Source of the DNA: Sphagnum compactum
Lineage: Eukaryota > Bryophyta > Sphagnopsida > Sphagnales
Direction: 5' to 3'
NCBI GenBank assembly: GCA_965153455.1
Contig: OZ234494.1
Location: 10,726,001 to 10,790,000 of the forward strand
DNA: 64,000 bases
The notes below the pieces were generated by a model. The model was not told the origin of the DNA. It searched no databases and was given only the letters and a program-made list of their open reading frames with translations. This document shows positions 39,766 through 53,160 of this stretch, in pieces. The position numbers were made by a program, and so were the translations under genes. Every line of letters starts with the position of its first letter. Position 1 is the stretch's first letter.

Positions 39766-42700
39766 TTCAACAACACTCATTCCCCTTCTTCACTCTTTTT
39801 GTTTTGCAATTTCAATTGCAAATTTGTCCCCCCTACCCCCCCAGATGTCCAAGCTCTAGTTCTCTCTTGAATTCCTTCTTGTGTTTTTGCTCCAAATTCT
39901 TGTCATCTGTGGTTTTTTACACTATCAGAACTCTCCATCTTCTCAACAATTTTCCCTCTTCCTCTTTCAACAATTGAGTTTTAGCAACAATCTCCAACGC
40001 TCTCTCTCTCTCTCTCTCAGATTATTTTTTGTTTTTTGTTGTTGTTCCCAAACTAACCAACTCTCTTTCCCCAAATGCTTTGAAACTCAAACAATGTTTG
40101 TATAATCTTCCTGTTCCTACAGCACTCATCATCTCTTTTCTTCTCTTCTTCTTCTTCCTCTTCCTCTTCCTCTTCTTCCCAGCTCACTGCCTCTCCATCA
40201 TGTCTGGATTCATCTCTGTATGTCAGAAAAGCTTGAACTCCACCATTAGTCAGTTTTATTTCTGTCCTTAAATCTGAAACCAGGCATTAGGCAGCAAATA
40301 TCTTGAGAGAATTCTAAACTGCATTGAACAAGATTGCATTCTGAAGATCACCCACTCTGAAACTCACCCTTTTTCTTTCCATGAACGTATGTTTTGCATT
40401 CTGAACATCACCCATTTCATTTTTCCAATGGAAGTTTGTTTTGCATTCCAAGGTCACCCATTCTGAAGATCACCATTGTCTTTTTCTTCATGGAAGTTTG
40501 TTTAGCATTCTGAACATCACCCATTTCTTTTTCATCATGGAAGTTTGGTTTTGCATTCTGAAAATCACCTTCTTTTCTTCTTTTTTTTCCTTCAATGATG
40601 GAAATTCTGTTTTGCATTCTGAAGATCACCAGTTTGATTTGTTCTTCAATTGAAATTTGTCATGAATTTCACAATCACCAGCTTTTTTTTTCCTTTGCTT
40701 TTTCTTTCCCCCCAACTGAAGTTTGTTCTAGTGGGTTATCTTATTTGAGTGGTGGATTGATTGATTGTGCCATCAGATGCCAACATAGTTTTTGTGGAAT
40801 CACCAACAGCAGTTGGGTACTCATATTCAAACACAAGTTCAGATTATGAGCTTTTCACAGACAAATTAACAGGTACTGAATTTCTTTCCATCCTACCTTT
40901 TACAAATACTTCAAACCATTCCATTCCATTCATAGAATTACACTACTAATCTCTTCTATTACTCTCTAACTTCACTTAACAAATTCCTCACCAAACTTAT
41001 AAGAAACAAGAAGAAGGAAACCAAAAAAAAAAAGTCAATTTCTTTGGACTTCTTTGATGCGGGAATTGAGAAACTGTTGTTCAATAATTTCATACTCTCT
41101 GAGGGTTTCAATTGTGCTGGGTTTTTGCAGCTGAAGATAACCTTGCATTCATTCTTGGGTGGTATGTGAAATTTCCCGAGTACAAGAAAAATGAGTTGTA
41201 CTTAACCGGCGAAAGCTTTGCAGGTAATGTAGAAACAATTCCCTTTCATTTGTACATTACTTATTATTATTATTATTATTATGTGGATTATTATTTTTTA
41301 TTTCTCTTGGATTTAGTTATAATTGTTGGTCTCTCCTTTTTCTTTTTCTTTTTTCTTCACTTGGTAGTTTTGGGTGGCGCGTCTCTTGGTGGGAGAGGCC
41401 AGGCCACTATTTACCGGAGCTTGCCCAACAAATAGTGCTTTACAATGAGAAACCTGGAGACTTCAAAATCAATTTCAAAGGGTTTGCGGTATGAAAATCT
41501 ACTTCCAACTTAATGGGTAGCAAAAGAAGACGCGGGTACCAGAATAACAATAGATTGGTGTATTAGGGTTTAAGGTGCTATGTAGGTCTATGTGCTTTGC
41601 AGTTGTTCCTAGAACACAAGGGAGAAGGAGGGTGTGTGGAGATGGTGAGAATTGAACTAAATCATAACAAATGATGAAAGATTGTGTTATTGTATGCAAA
41701 TTAGCCTTATAAATTTTGGTTTGTTAAGGCATTATTATTTTCACCCTTCCTTTGCACAAAATTTATGTATGTGTATACACTTAATGAGAAAAAACTTTTT
41801 TCTCTTTTCCTTTGGTGAAGTTAGTTTTTAATAACAGATCTTATATTCATTCAATTGTTTGGCTATCATTTTGTTGAATTTTAATTTTTTTTTCCTCCTT
41901 TTTAAATTAAGCATGATGAGTGTTGATTTTGTAGGTTGGAAATGCAGCGACAGATGCGTATTATGACAATCTTGGCGCTACTAATTTCTACTATTACCAT
42001 TCCCTCATCTCGGATCAGACATACGCCACATTGATTGAAAATTGCGACTTTGCACAAGATCTGCCAGTCGACTATTCATTACACAACGCGACGTGCAACG
42101 AAGCTGCAAATTACGCACTCAATGTCGAAATGAACGAGATTAACATTTACAACATATATGGCTTGAATTGTAATCCTCCGGCCAATACAACACGACCCAC
42201 CTTCACCAAGGTAAGTAAACCTTCAAAACTCATTTGTGAGAGCAAGGAATTTCTTCATCTTTTTTTCTCAAAAAAATTTTTTGAAATTTCTTTTTTCACA
42301 TTTTAGTGAGGGAAATATATATTTATTTATTTATTTGTGCCAAAATGATAATAATAAATATAATAATGGAGAAAATTTGATGTCTCTCTACTTGTGGATA
42401 AACTTTTACAGAGGGTGGGTATGATTCAATTAGCAGGCGTAAACCCTTGTGCCCCCGACAATGTAACACCGTATTTGAACACACCTGCCGTGAAGGCTGC
42501 CCTTCATGCCCGACAAGATATTCAGTGGGTAGAATGCAGGTTTGAGTTCTACATACTTTTGCGAAAAAATCATGTGTTTATTTTTTACTTAGTTTTTTGT
42601 GGAATAAAACTCCGCATAATTATTTCATTTTCTTATTAAAAAATTCCTGCCCTTTATATATATAAATATTTTTATTTATTTATTTTTCCTAGTTCTTTTT

Positions 42701-44023
42701 TAATTAAGACCTTTAAACTATTGAAAAACATTCTATGATTATAGGCTATCTTGGGTGGTGGTTTATTGTTTTTCGCACAATTTCAAAGTCCCGGATATGC
42801 AAGTTGCAATGTTTGATTGCTTATGAAAACCTTGAATTTTCTTGTGACAGTGGCATTGTAAGTAATTCCTATAGCTTACCCGATTACACAAGATCCATCC
42901 TTCCGGTGTATCAGTTTCTTCTCACCAAAGGCATCCGGATATGGGTCTACAGGTAAAAAAAATAAATCCTTACCATAAAACACTATAAACCCTAAAGCTT
43001 TTTTAGATCTTGTTTCACAAAAAAAATTTACAATCACTTTACAAACCCTACATTACCAAACCCTATTGAACCCTAAACCCTAGATTTTTGGCCCCTAACC
43101 CTAAAACCTAGATTTTTTTTTGGCCCCAAAATCCTAAACCCTAAATTGGAGGAGACTCAAAAGCAATAGGAGACTTATTAGAGAAAGGTTTTTGAACAAG
43201 GTGATTATTAAATTGTGTTTTCCCCAATTGGTGTAGTGGTGATGTAGATGGAATTGTGCCTACAACGGGGACGCGCTATTGGCTTGCGGAATTGGATCTA
43301 CCCATCCAAACGGCTTGGTACCCGTGGAACCATTCTAGTCAGGTAATGTATCGACTATCAACCTTGTGTTTTTGTGGGAACTTTTATATACGAGTTTTGC
43401 TCTACTTGAGACCCAAGAAATTATTTTTTTTTTTAAAACTAGAACTTGAACGGGCACTTCATGTATAAGAAAATTAATGTACTACGGAACGGGCATGGTA
43501 GGGCTTATTCTACCTAGGAACATGGCAAGCTTGGTAGGGCCAGCCAATGTTCCGTTAGGTGGTTATGGGGTTTTTCCAAGGCTTGTTTCAAAGCTTAAAC
43601 CATTTTTGATCATCAATTCACATTTCAAGCACTTTTGTTAATAGTCGATTTGCATTAAATAGGACTCCGAAGCTCATTACAATTGTGTGGAAGAAATAAC
43701 CTATAGTTATGAATTAAAGCACCCAAAAAAAAAATAGCCTTGTATTTATCAAGGATGGTTGATTTATTGGATATTCATATTTTGATTTTAGTGTTGTGGC
43801 CTAACTTAATTGTGTGTGTTTTTTTGGTGATTTATTTTTATTTTTTTTTGGTTTTGTTTGTCCCCAGGTTGGAGGGTGGTCACAAGTGTATGAGAATTTA
43901 ACATTTGTTACAGTGAGAGATGCCGGCCACGAAGTTCCTCAATACCAACCAGGAAGAGCCCTTCAATTGTTTAAATATTTCCTTAAGGGCCAATCTCTTC
44001 CTGGCTTTGATTACAATAATTAA
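38689..44023 (+). CDS. Serine carboxypeptidase-like protein (S10), complete
   Basis: Secreted or vacuolar peptidase of family S10, removing C-terminal residues (or acting as an acyltransferase-like relative). Ten exons: 38689-39016, 39577-39684, 40777-40872, 41131-41223, 41403-41488, 41935-42210, 42412-42539, 42851-42952, 43237-43342, 43868-44023. All phases agree; the sum is 1479 nt, 492 residues plus TAA. Seen: NGGPGCSS oxyanion-hole motif across exons 1-2, nucleophile GESFAG (exons 4-5), catalytic Asp in SGDVDGIVP (exon 9), His in AGHEVP (exon 10). Exon 6 resembles the class II linker region. The N-terminus is odd: a Met-rich stretch, a short hydrophobic run and poly-Ala coded by a GCT repeat, then [20 protein letters not shown], the usual mature start. 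The first ATG was taken; a later in-frame Met could serve. Class II and exact substrate are inference. Confidence 0.92.
39241..39275. repeat. GA microsatellite in intron 1
   Basis: An almost pure GA run inside the first intron of the carboxypeptidase gene. A CA run lies at about 39074-39093 in the same intron. Confidence 0.8.
39725..39761. repeat. CT microsatellite in intron 2
   Basis: A pure CT run about 40 bp after the exon 2 donor, with a second CT run near 40002-40018. Confidence 0.85.
40330..40680. repeat. Intronic minisatellite, about six copies of ~55 bp
   Basis: GCATTCTGAAGATCACC and variants recur near 40336, 40396, 40443, 40505, 40553 and 40613, each followed by a pyrimidine-rich stretch and ATGGAAGTTTG. 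It lies in intron 2 of the carboxypeptidase gene, just upstream of exon 3. The antisense frame across it is only the repeat read backwards. Confidence 0.8.
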
Positions 44024-47000
44024 GTTAGGGAGGCTGAACCCTAAATTAGCTACTCCCCTAACCAATCCTAAATTAGCTTAGCATAGCCTCATTGTCATTA
44101 GGGTACAAAATACATTGAGGGGTGGGGGGGGGGGGGGTTCCCTTTTGTTGGCAAAGGTCAAAATGAAAGATGTAATGTTTGCTATTAGGAACATCAAAAT
44201 TTGAAACTTTTAAAATAGTGAGTTACCTATTATTTTGACATCACATATTACATTAATTTGTAGACACCCAATTTGATGATTAACATTTAACTCCTTGAAT
44301 TAGGTGGTGATTATTTTGTTGATTATTTGATCAATTGCCACCAAGGTTTCTTGTTTTTCAATTTTGTGATATTGAAAATTTGCCAAAATTTTCCCAAAAA
44401 ATAGCAAAATTATTTGAAACAATACACTAGAATTTTTTTTAAATCCAAAAAAGTTTCCCAAATCTTTTCTCGAAAAGATGACAAAAATTTTGATGAAAAA
44501 AAACTCCTCATCCCTCTTTAAGCAACCAGACCACGGTTCAAACTTTTCAAAACGTGTCTATATATGGATGAATTACAATTTGGAAACTTCTTAAAAACCT
44601 TCATAAGTATGGGTGATGTATGAATGAGATTCTCTCTAAAACTTCCACGAGTAATGGATGACTACCCTTTGGACAAGGATCTAAATCTAATACATTATGG
44701 TGATCAAATGACTTACCAATTGATGTCACCAATGATTTATTAATCCTAGTGGGCATTAATCAATGACGTTAATAATCATTGGAAACATGAATAATTCATT
44801 CGTGACTTACCAATTCATGGATTAATAATGCACATTATTGTGAGATAGAGAAAACTAATATCATGTTGCATTGTGGAGTGGCCAAATTGATGAATGTGTG
44901 TCCATTGTGGCAATCAAATTTGCATGTTGTTGAATCTGTTATGATGGGGGTGTGGATGTGTGATTAAGTATTTACTTGTAAAAGTCTTGTTGAAGGAGAA
45001 TCTTGCTCAAGAAGCATGCATCTTGAACACTTAAAACTATCGTAATTATATCAATGATGCAAGAAGATGTAAGACATAAGACAACATTCTCCATTTGTTG
45101 AGTCTTTTGATAATGTATTCATAGTTAATAACAATTTAAACAATATGATTGTCGATCACGATTATGCAATGACTATATGCAATCAATAGATGATTGGATG
45201 ATGTGCATCCAAATAGTAATATTGTACACATGGTGTGACATGATTATGTGTTTGGGGTCAATTTAGTCATGGTTGCCTTTTAAATTATCAAAACAAATCA
45301 TGTCAATCATAAATTTAATTGTAGCATGGTATTATTGTCTATGTTCAAATCACCTTTGATTAAACTATCAAATAATAGAACAATCTAAAAGGCCAAAACA
45401 AATTTACCACTTGGTGAGAAAACAAAGCTAAAAAAACACTTGTATGAAAAGAAATTGTATTAAATACTTTTGAGCATGGCACCTTTGACCCCTTAGGTCA
45501 TGCCACAAAAGGAGGCCCTTTTTGCTCATATGAATATTGTGTTAAGGATAATAGTTTGAAAAAATATTGAATTCATACACTCTTGAAGCATGCAAGGTCC
45601 TTGGAAATGTACAAATTGAGTACAAAGGCTATAAACCAACATTTATCATGGATGGATTATTGTGTGTGTGTGAGAGAGAGAGGGCAAAGTTGTTTACAAT
45701 GGGGGAATTGGGTTTCTAGCAAGAAATTTTTCAGAAGATGGTAAGACCTTGTTTAGGTTTGTCAACAAAACCCTAAACCCTAGACCCATCTCTTAAATTG
45801 TCACAAATCTCAAGCCTTTATGGCCTTGTGTCCATATTCAACCCATATGAAAAAGTATGACCAACTCAACAACAAAATTCATTGCCTTCTTACTTTGGAG
45901 CAAAATATGAGTGGAATTGAAGCTTGAAGGTATAATAAGAACATCTGAAAAAAAAGATGGGTACTACATTCTTGATTCATATTGGATCACATAAATAGGC
46001 CCAAAAATAAATTAAAATAAAATAACATTACATTGTGTCTTTTGAGTTTTGGTTCAACATTATACCTAAATTGAATTATTCCAAGCATATTACAAAACTT
46101 CAATGAGAAGGTCAAGTTTCTGCAAATAATGTGATTGTTTCTACTGAACAAAAACTAAAAGATTTGTCTTCTTTGAAACTTCATGTCCTCTCATTACATA
46201 ATGGAGCCAATAAAACCCTACTTTTAATTGTGGTTCATGTTGTATTTTCAAAATCTCAACTAGGCCATGTGAAGAATGTGGTGATTTCATGATAGCTTGC
46301 CTAAAAATAACCTTAAAGGAAAAAATGGATAATTTAAACAAAAGGTGATATCATTTTATCATATGGATTTAGCTATTTTTAAAAATAAATTAAATGCGCA
46401 AGCTTTCAGTTATGAAAATCCATCATTTTATCATATGGATTTGGCTATTTTCTTAGAGATAAGTTAAATGTGCAAGCTTTCACTTATGAAGATTTGTGTT
46501 AAGTGAATCTACACTTAGTTTTATTTTATTTTTACCTTATTTACTCAATTGCATTGAATCAAATGTCGTGGACATTTTGACATTAAGCACATTACATCTA
46601 TTATTTCTTTGAACAATCTTGTAATATAGAGTATTTGTGAAATTTTCAATTTAGCACAAATGAAGATTGGCATAATGTTGTTTAGTTACAGTAAGAAAAA
46701 GTTTTTTCATATTTTTTTAATTGCTTAACCTTGCAAATTCTATGGAATCCTAACATTTGATTGAATTTTATCCACAAAAGTGTATTGAAAACTTTAATTG
46801 TTGAAGTAGTTCAAAAATTAAGCTGTACTTACATATGCCATGTCATGTTTTTTTATATTGTTTTCATTGTCTCAAAAGGTTTTATAATGTTGGTCAATTT
46901 AACATCAAGAATCACTAACATGATTTTATCATCTTTACATGTGTAGGTATGTTCTTACATAATGTTAAAACAAAAGATGTTAGACTTCACATAAAGGTAC

Positions 47001-49020
47001 ATCATTTTCATGAACAAGGATTGAACTATAGTTGTGCATTACATTAGAACAAATGTTGAACACTAGGTGGATCTATAACCTTAAAAAAACACTAGAAAAG
47101 GTAAAAGCAAAATGCCCTAATTCAACTTGTCATTGTTGGTTTAAATTTTTTTGAACATGATTAATAAAAGTGGGGAAAACATTTTGTTTTCCAAAATAGA
47201 ATTTTTTAAATTTTTTTCCTTTATTTTTGCAGGTTTGGATGTCTAAATGAAAGCACATTAAGATGTACCCGAAAGAACAACTGTAAAGTCTGTTTTGGTA
47301 ATTTTTCTAACGATTTTTAAACTCAAAAAACTAAGAAAAACCACAAAATCATTGAAAAGATTTTAAAGTTGACATATTTTTCCATGTCCAAGTTAGTGGT
47401 GCCCTACTTTCAACCTTTTTTAACACCTTTATTTAATATTGGTGATGAAAACCATCCCTTTGGATATGTCATGGACTTTGAATTTTTTGGACTTTATTAC
47501 ACATAATAAGTAATTATAAAGTCCATCACATATTTCATATTTTTCAAATTTATTACTCTTAAATTTCATAAGCCTTGAGACTAGCATGTCCCAAAATTGT
47601 GGAAAAAATCTTCAATTCCATTATAAGTAATGAGTCCATAAACGTTTTTTATTGATTGTGCCCCAAAATTGTTGAGATTGCAAAGTCCATATTTCATTGA
47701 AATTTAATGTTTTTGGTGTAATTATTTGAAAGTAAAAAGGACAAAGAAGTTAATTTCATTTATTTGAATCCATTTTGTTAGAATTTCCAACTTGCATATG
47801 AGTTTTATATAATAATGTGTCCAAACCAAAAAAAATTGCCTTTGTGACATTTAGAAAAGTCTATTATAATATGTTTTTATTTGTCCAAATTATGAACGCT
47901 AGTGGAATGTGAACGCCTTGTTTGTTGTTTTGTGCGGGGCACATTAATGTGCTGATCAACTTGTTTGTTTATTTTTCATGACAGATTTGGTATTGTGGAA
48001 GATGATTGGTGTTGTGGATTCTGCTGAGGTAGGAAAGAGTTCATAAGGATGGATTTGAAAAGGCAAAGGTTGTTTGGAAGGCATTAGGAAGTTGGGAAGT
48101 TAATTATTTAGTAACAATTTTTTTTGTTTAGTAGAAAGAATTCGGCATGTTTTAAATATGGTGTTTGGTCAAGATGTAGTTGTTGTTTATGTGTTGACTG
48201 TTACAAACAATGCCCATAGTCATTGCCTTAATCAAAATAGTCATAACCCATATGTGTTCTTTCTTAAAAGTTTATTATCACAATAAGTTTATTTTCTTGT
48301 GCATTTTTGAAGGTTGATAAAGGTATAACTTCAATCACTTGGCATTTCCATACATTTGAGGCAATGTCCATTAATCCTTTGCTTCAATGCATGTCCTTCC
48401 AAAACATTGCTAACAAAAAAATTCTTTCTTGTACTTGTGAACATTGTTATGGCATTCTTGAACTAACAACCCCTCTTGTTTATGTAAATCTTTAAATACA
48501 CTTTGTGGTTTATCTTCATGTTCTACATTATTACGTGTCATGTGCTATTATATAATTGGGTTATAGGTGGTATTGGCTATGGCTATTGCCTATGGCCATT
48601 AATTATTGGCTATTTTTTTGGTTATTGCCCTTGATTATTACCCTTGGCCAATGGCTTTTAGTTATGGCATTTCAAGTTTTGAAAGATGTCTTCTTCAAAT
48701 TTCTCAAATGGCTCTTCTTCAAATAATGATGATTTAACTTCATTTTTAAATGATGATGATATATTGTAAAACATGGATTGAATTGACCTTGTCATTTTTC
48801 AAATGATGGCAATGGCCGCTTCCAACTCCAATGACTTGTTCATTTCACATGAGATGGACGAAAAGGGGGGAGGAAAATTTGTGGACCCAACCATTGGTGT
48901 TCAATTTTTTTGGGGTATTATACAAATCACATTAACATTATTCAAGATTTTGACAAACTTTACATTAAAGGAATGATCCCTACCATTAAAACCCATGTTA
49001 GATCCACATGTGAAATTTTC
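44024..49020. other. AT-rich intergenic region
   Basis: Downstream of the carboxypeptidase stop. A poly-G run lies at about 44122-44138 and a GT/GA microsatellite near 45661-45681. A roughly 65-90-bp direct duplication around TATCATTTTATCATATGG / CATCATTTTATCATATGGAT lies near 46349-46500. A GGCTATTGCC-rich low-complexity patch is at 48570-48665. No gene, RNA gene or intact element was recognised. Confidence 0.45.
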
Positions 49021-49034
49021 TTTCATATTTATTT

Positions 49035-49465
49035 TTTCATTTAGGGTTTAGGGTTTTTAATTTTAAGGCTTGTTTTTAAGGTTAGGGTTTAAGGATAATA
49101 TTTTTTTTTACTAATATCTTCATTTAGGGTTTAAGGCTTTTAAGGTCTATTTATAGGGCTAGGGTTTAAAGCTTAAGTTTGATTTGAATTTTTTTTTCAA
49201 TTTTTTCATTTAGGGTTTGGGGCTTTAAAAGTTTATTTTTAAGGTTAGGATTTAATGCTAAAGTCCACTTTTATTATTTTATTCATTTTCTTTATTTAGG
49301 GTTTAAGATTTGGGCTTTTAGAGATTTTTTAAGGTTAGGATTTAAAACCATGTTATAAAACTTTTAATTTTTTTAAATTTAAGGTCTAAAAGTTTGGAGA
49401 TTTTAAAGTATTTTTAAGGTTAGGATTTAAGGTTATGATTTGAATTTTTAAAAAATGTTTAGGGT
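49035..49465. repeat. Degenerate TTTAGGG-like repeat
   Basis: TTTAGGGTTTAGGGTTTTT begins near 49043, and decayed versions (TTAGGATTTAA, TTAGGGTTTAAGG) recur about every 55-80 bp up to 49465. The sequence is probably an old telomere-like or simple-repeat expansion, not a chromosome end, because unique DNA follows. Confidence 0.5.
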
Positions 49466-50628
49466 TAAACTTAAATATGAAACTTAACATTGCATTTGAA
49501 CAGAATAGAGGTTGTGCCAATTGTGTTAAATAGGCCTTGTAAAGTGACGTTCAAGTACATCTCTTAAATTTCATATTATATAAAAAACACAAAAATGTTA
49601 AGATGTATAATGCTTTCATGTGGAATTGGTCAAAATTTGTTTCGTGTGATGATGTAGTTTTTATGAAATCATGCATTAATGATGCACTTGGATGAAAATT
49701 CAATGGCCATTATCAAGGAAAAAAATTGCTTTGATATGGAATTGTAATAACTATTGGGTTGTATTGGATTCATCAATAACATTTTGATTTAGATCCAAAA
49801 ATTATGGAACAATGAATCACATAAAATCTATGCAATGAACAACACAGTCATTTCATCAATACAAAAATGGGGTGCAATTCATTAGCTTAAATCACTATGG
49901 GACCTTAAAAGTGAAATAAGTTCACTACACCTTAATGATTTCACCTTGGTTAAAGTTATTTCATTATAAGGACACTATGTAAACATTCATTTTTGTTACT
50001 AGTTGACATAATTCATTATTATAATTTACTATGACAAATAAATTTATTTTTATGTTGTTGTTTTAAATACCCTAAGCTACTTTAGTTATTTTAATTTATA
50101 CTTTAAGTTATTATAAATTATTATAAACTTCATATTTTAAGTTATTATAAGTTATTTTATCCTAAGGTATAATAATTTAAGGTGGAACAACCTAAGGTAG
50201 AATAATCTAAAATGACCAATAATAACCTCTATAAAATAACCTAAAATAACCAAAAATGGCATATGGTAGGATAACTAATAATAGTTTAAACTAACTTGCA
50301 AAACAAAACTTAGAATAACCTTGAATAATCATGAATACCTTAAAATAGAATAACCAATAATAACTTACAATATAATAGCCAATAATAACCAAGATTCACC
50401 TATGATAAATAACCTAAAATTTAAAAAAACCTATGATAAATAAACCGACAATAATTAAGAATAACATACAATAAAATAACCAACAATAATTAATGATAAA
50501 ATAATCAACAATAACCTATGATAAATAACTTACAATAACCCATAATAATTCTTACAATAAATAATAACCCATGATAGAATAACCAATAATAATTTAACAT
50601 AAAATAACCAATATTTCCTAGTGATAAC

Positions 50629-50779
50629 CACTAATAAAAAAAACCCATATTGCAACTTGTCCAAAATGATTAAAAGTGTTATTTGTGACTATTTTGGTAT
50701 ATTTTGGTGACCAAAATAATCACAAATGACACTTTTAATCACCTTGGACAATTTATAATATGGGATTTTTTTAGTAGTG
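50629..50779. mobile_element. Foldback MITE with CACTA-type ends, 151 bp, TSD AAC
   Basis: Begins CACTAATAAAAAAAACCCAT and ends as the inverse of CACTACTAAAAAAATCCCAT. The inverted arms extend about 69 bp each with few mismatches, so nearly the whole element is one hairpin. AAC flanks both sides (50626-50628 and 50780-50782), a perfect 3-bp target duplication. Confidence 0.85.
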
Positions 50780-51654
50780 AACCTACGATAAAACAATCAA
50801 TAATAATTTAATGTTAAATAGTTAGTAATAACCAATTATAACTTAATTTAAAATAACCAGTAATAGCTAACAATAATTTTTGATAGAATAACAAATAATA
50901 ATTTATGGTAAAATAACCAATATTAACCTATGATAAAGTATTCAAAAATAACCTAAAGTAAGATAACCTATCATAACCAATAATATCATACGATAAAATA
51001 ACCAATAATAGCTTATGGTAAATAATTTAGAATAACCAATTAATAACATATATAATAGCCAACAATAATTTACGATATAATAACCAACAATAGCCTATGG
51101 TAAAATAAGCTAGAATAACCAATAATAACTTACAATATAATAACAAAAAATAGTTTATAGTAAATAACCAATTATAGTCTAAGGTAAATAACATAAATTA
51201 ACCAATAATAGAATAACCAACAATAGCCAATGGTCAAATAATTTAGAATAGCCAACAATAAACTATGATAGAATAATCAGCCATAACCAATGGTAAAATA
51301 ATTTAAAATAGCCACAACACACTACGTGTCATGGATACAAAAAGAACTAAATTCCTAGATTTCCAAACCACATGAACGAAACAAGCCTAGTTCTAAATCC
51401 ATGTCATGGAATAAAAAAATCAAAAGCAAAAACGCGATGTGTGCACAATGTGAATGCAAAAGAACTTTATTACAAAAATATGACAAAAATACGTACCCAA
51501 AATTGGTGTTGAACAAATTGAAAGTAACGTGGGATTTCACCTCTATTTATACCCATTGTGCACTTAGCTCAAAAAAGTTTCTAAAAATTTCCAACCTACA
51601 TGTGACCTATGTGATCCATGTGCACCCATGTGTGGCCCATGTCCATCTATGTGG

Positions 51655-51945
51655 GGACTAATAGTGAACTATGAAGGTTCTAAGAATGAACTAAAAGTGA
51701 ATTGAGATTTAACTATGAATTAACTGAAAGTTAATTGGAAATGAACTAAGAATTCACTAAAAGTTAACTAGAAGTGAACTAAAAATAAATTGATAATACA
51801 TTGAAAGTTAATTATAAATGAAATGAAAATGAATTAAAGGATAACTACAAATGAACTAAAAATTAATTACAAATTAATTACAAATTAACTAAAAGCTAAC
51901 TAAGAATGAATTGAAACTAAATTAGGAATTCAATACAAATTAATT
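51655..51945. repeat. Short degenerate tandem array (AACTAAAAGTTAA words)
   Basis: GAACTAAAAGTGAATTGA-like words repeat about every 12-18 bp for roughly 290 bp inside the interruption of the AATAACC array. No coding potential. Confidence 0.6.
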
Positions 51946-52540
51946 ACATGTCATGGATGAACATTCATATGAATGAACTCCATGGTGTTATCATTTGTGA
52001 CATTACGATAAAATAAACAACAATAACCAATGGTAAAATAATTTAGAATAGTGAATAATAACTTATGATAAAATAACCAATGGTAATACAGTTTATAATA
52101 ATCAACAATAGCCTACAAAAATAACCATTAATAATTTATGATAATATAACTTATAATAATCAATAATAGCCTACAATATAATAGCCATTAATAGCCTATG
52201 GTAATATAACCTATGATAGCCTACAATAACCTATGTTGAAATAACGTGTAAAATAGCCAAAATGACATATGATAGAATAACCTAGAATAACCTATCATAA
52301 AATTGTCAAGAAATACCAAGAATAGCTTATTGTAAAATAACATATAATAATCAACAATGGCCTATGATAAAATAACGTAAAATAATCTATTGTAGAATAA
52401 TCAAGAATTGGCAAGAATAATCAATAGTTGTTAAAAATAGCCTAGGGTAAAAAAAAATGCATAATATATGTGATGACAAAATTCATTTAAATAATGATTC
52501 AATGGTTAAAGACATGTTTTTTTAACATGGAGGTGAAAGG

Positions 52541-52606
52541 AAGTGAAGGATTCAAACCTTCTCCCTTGCACCTTAGGTTAGTGGGCAAGGTGTTTAGGTG
52601 GGTTAG
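52541..52606 (-). repeat. tRNA-like fossil
   Basis: The minus strand has a good box B (GGTTTGAATCC, plus-strand 52548-52558) with a pairable T-stem GAAGG/CCTTC. The box A counterpart (CCTTGCCCACTAACC) is weak. A tRNA pseudogene or SINE remnant; not a working tRNA. Confidence 0.3.
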
Positions 52607-53003
52607 GTTCCTAGCTTAAGTTAAGTAGCTTAGTGAAGGTCCTTAAGTGTTTAACTTGGGTTCATAATTAACTATTAGTGAATTTATTATTGATGATTTA
52701 ACTATTGGTGAATTCAATTAGTTATTATTGAATTCACTTGTCTATAACAATTAGTTCCTATTTACTAAAAGGTTGTCCACTTTCATGATGACAAATTTGT
52801 TCAATTTCACTCAAAATCTAATTAAACACGCAAAGTGAACTTAGATGCATATTGGTGTATTATTTTTTACCATCATGGGTTGTTCATGTACATAGATGTT
52901 GACTATTTTGGATCTTATCATGATGTGACAATTTTGCAACATTTCAACGTCTATCGAAATTGACACTGTTATTTAATTTTTGGAAACAATTATTTTGTGC
53001 ATC

Positions 53004-53157
53004 CACTACTACAAAATGTGGGTGCAGTTCACTAGTCCCCGTTCACTAGAACAGTGAATTCACTGTTTCTTCACTGGTCCTCGTTCACTACAACTAGTGA
53101 GTTCACTCAAAATCCAGTGAAATCACTTGGCGTACAGGGACACCTTTTGTTGTAGTG
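53004..53157. mobile_element. CACTA-derived MITE, 154 bp, TSD ATC
   Basis: The left end CACTACTACAAAATGTG and the inverse of the right end, CACTACAACAAAAGGTG, are close inverted copies. ATC flanks both sides (53001-53003, 53158-53160). Subterminal GTTCACTAG/CTAGTGA and CAGTGAA words occur in both orientations, a miniature version of a CACTA subterminal region. Confidence 0.85.
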
Positions 53158-53160
53158 ATC

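Larger units (their letters stand above)
50160..52450. repeat. Degenerate AATAACC-type array, 2.3 kb
   Basis: Words such as ATAAAATAACCAATAATA and CCTATGATAAA recur continuously with no fixed period, interrupted by a MITE (50629-50779) and by a block of ordinary DNA with a different repeat (about 51305-51990). The plus strand is nearly free of G. Confidence 0.7.

Noticed and set aside
44122-44138. Poly-G run as a regulatory quadruplex
   Set aside because: A single homopolymer without further G-runs; could be a simple mutation or assembly effect.
47900-48060. Possible exons of an unknown gene
   Set aside because: An acceptor-like CAG and short open stretch were seen, but no domain and no consistent phase.
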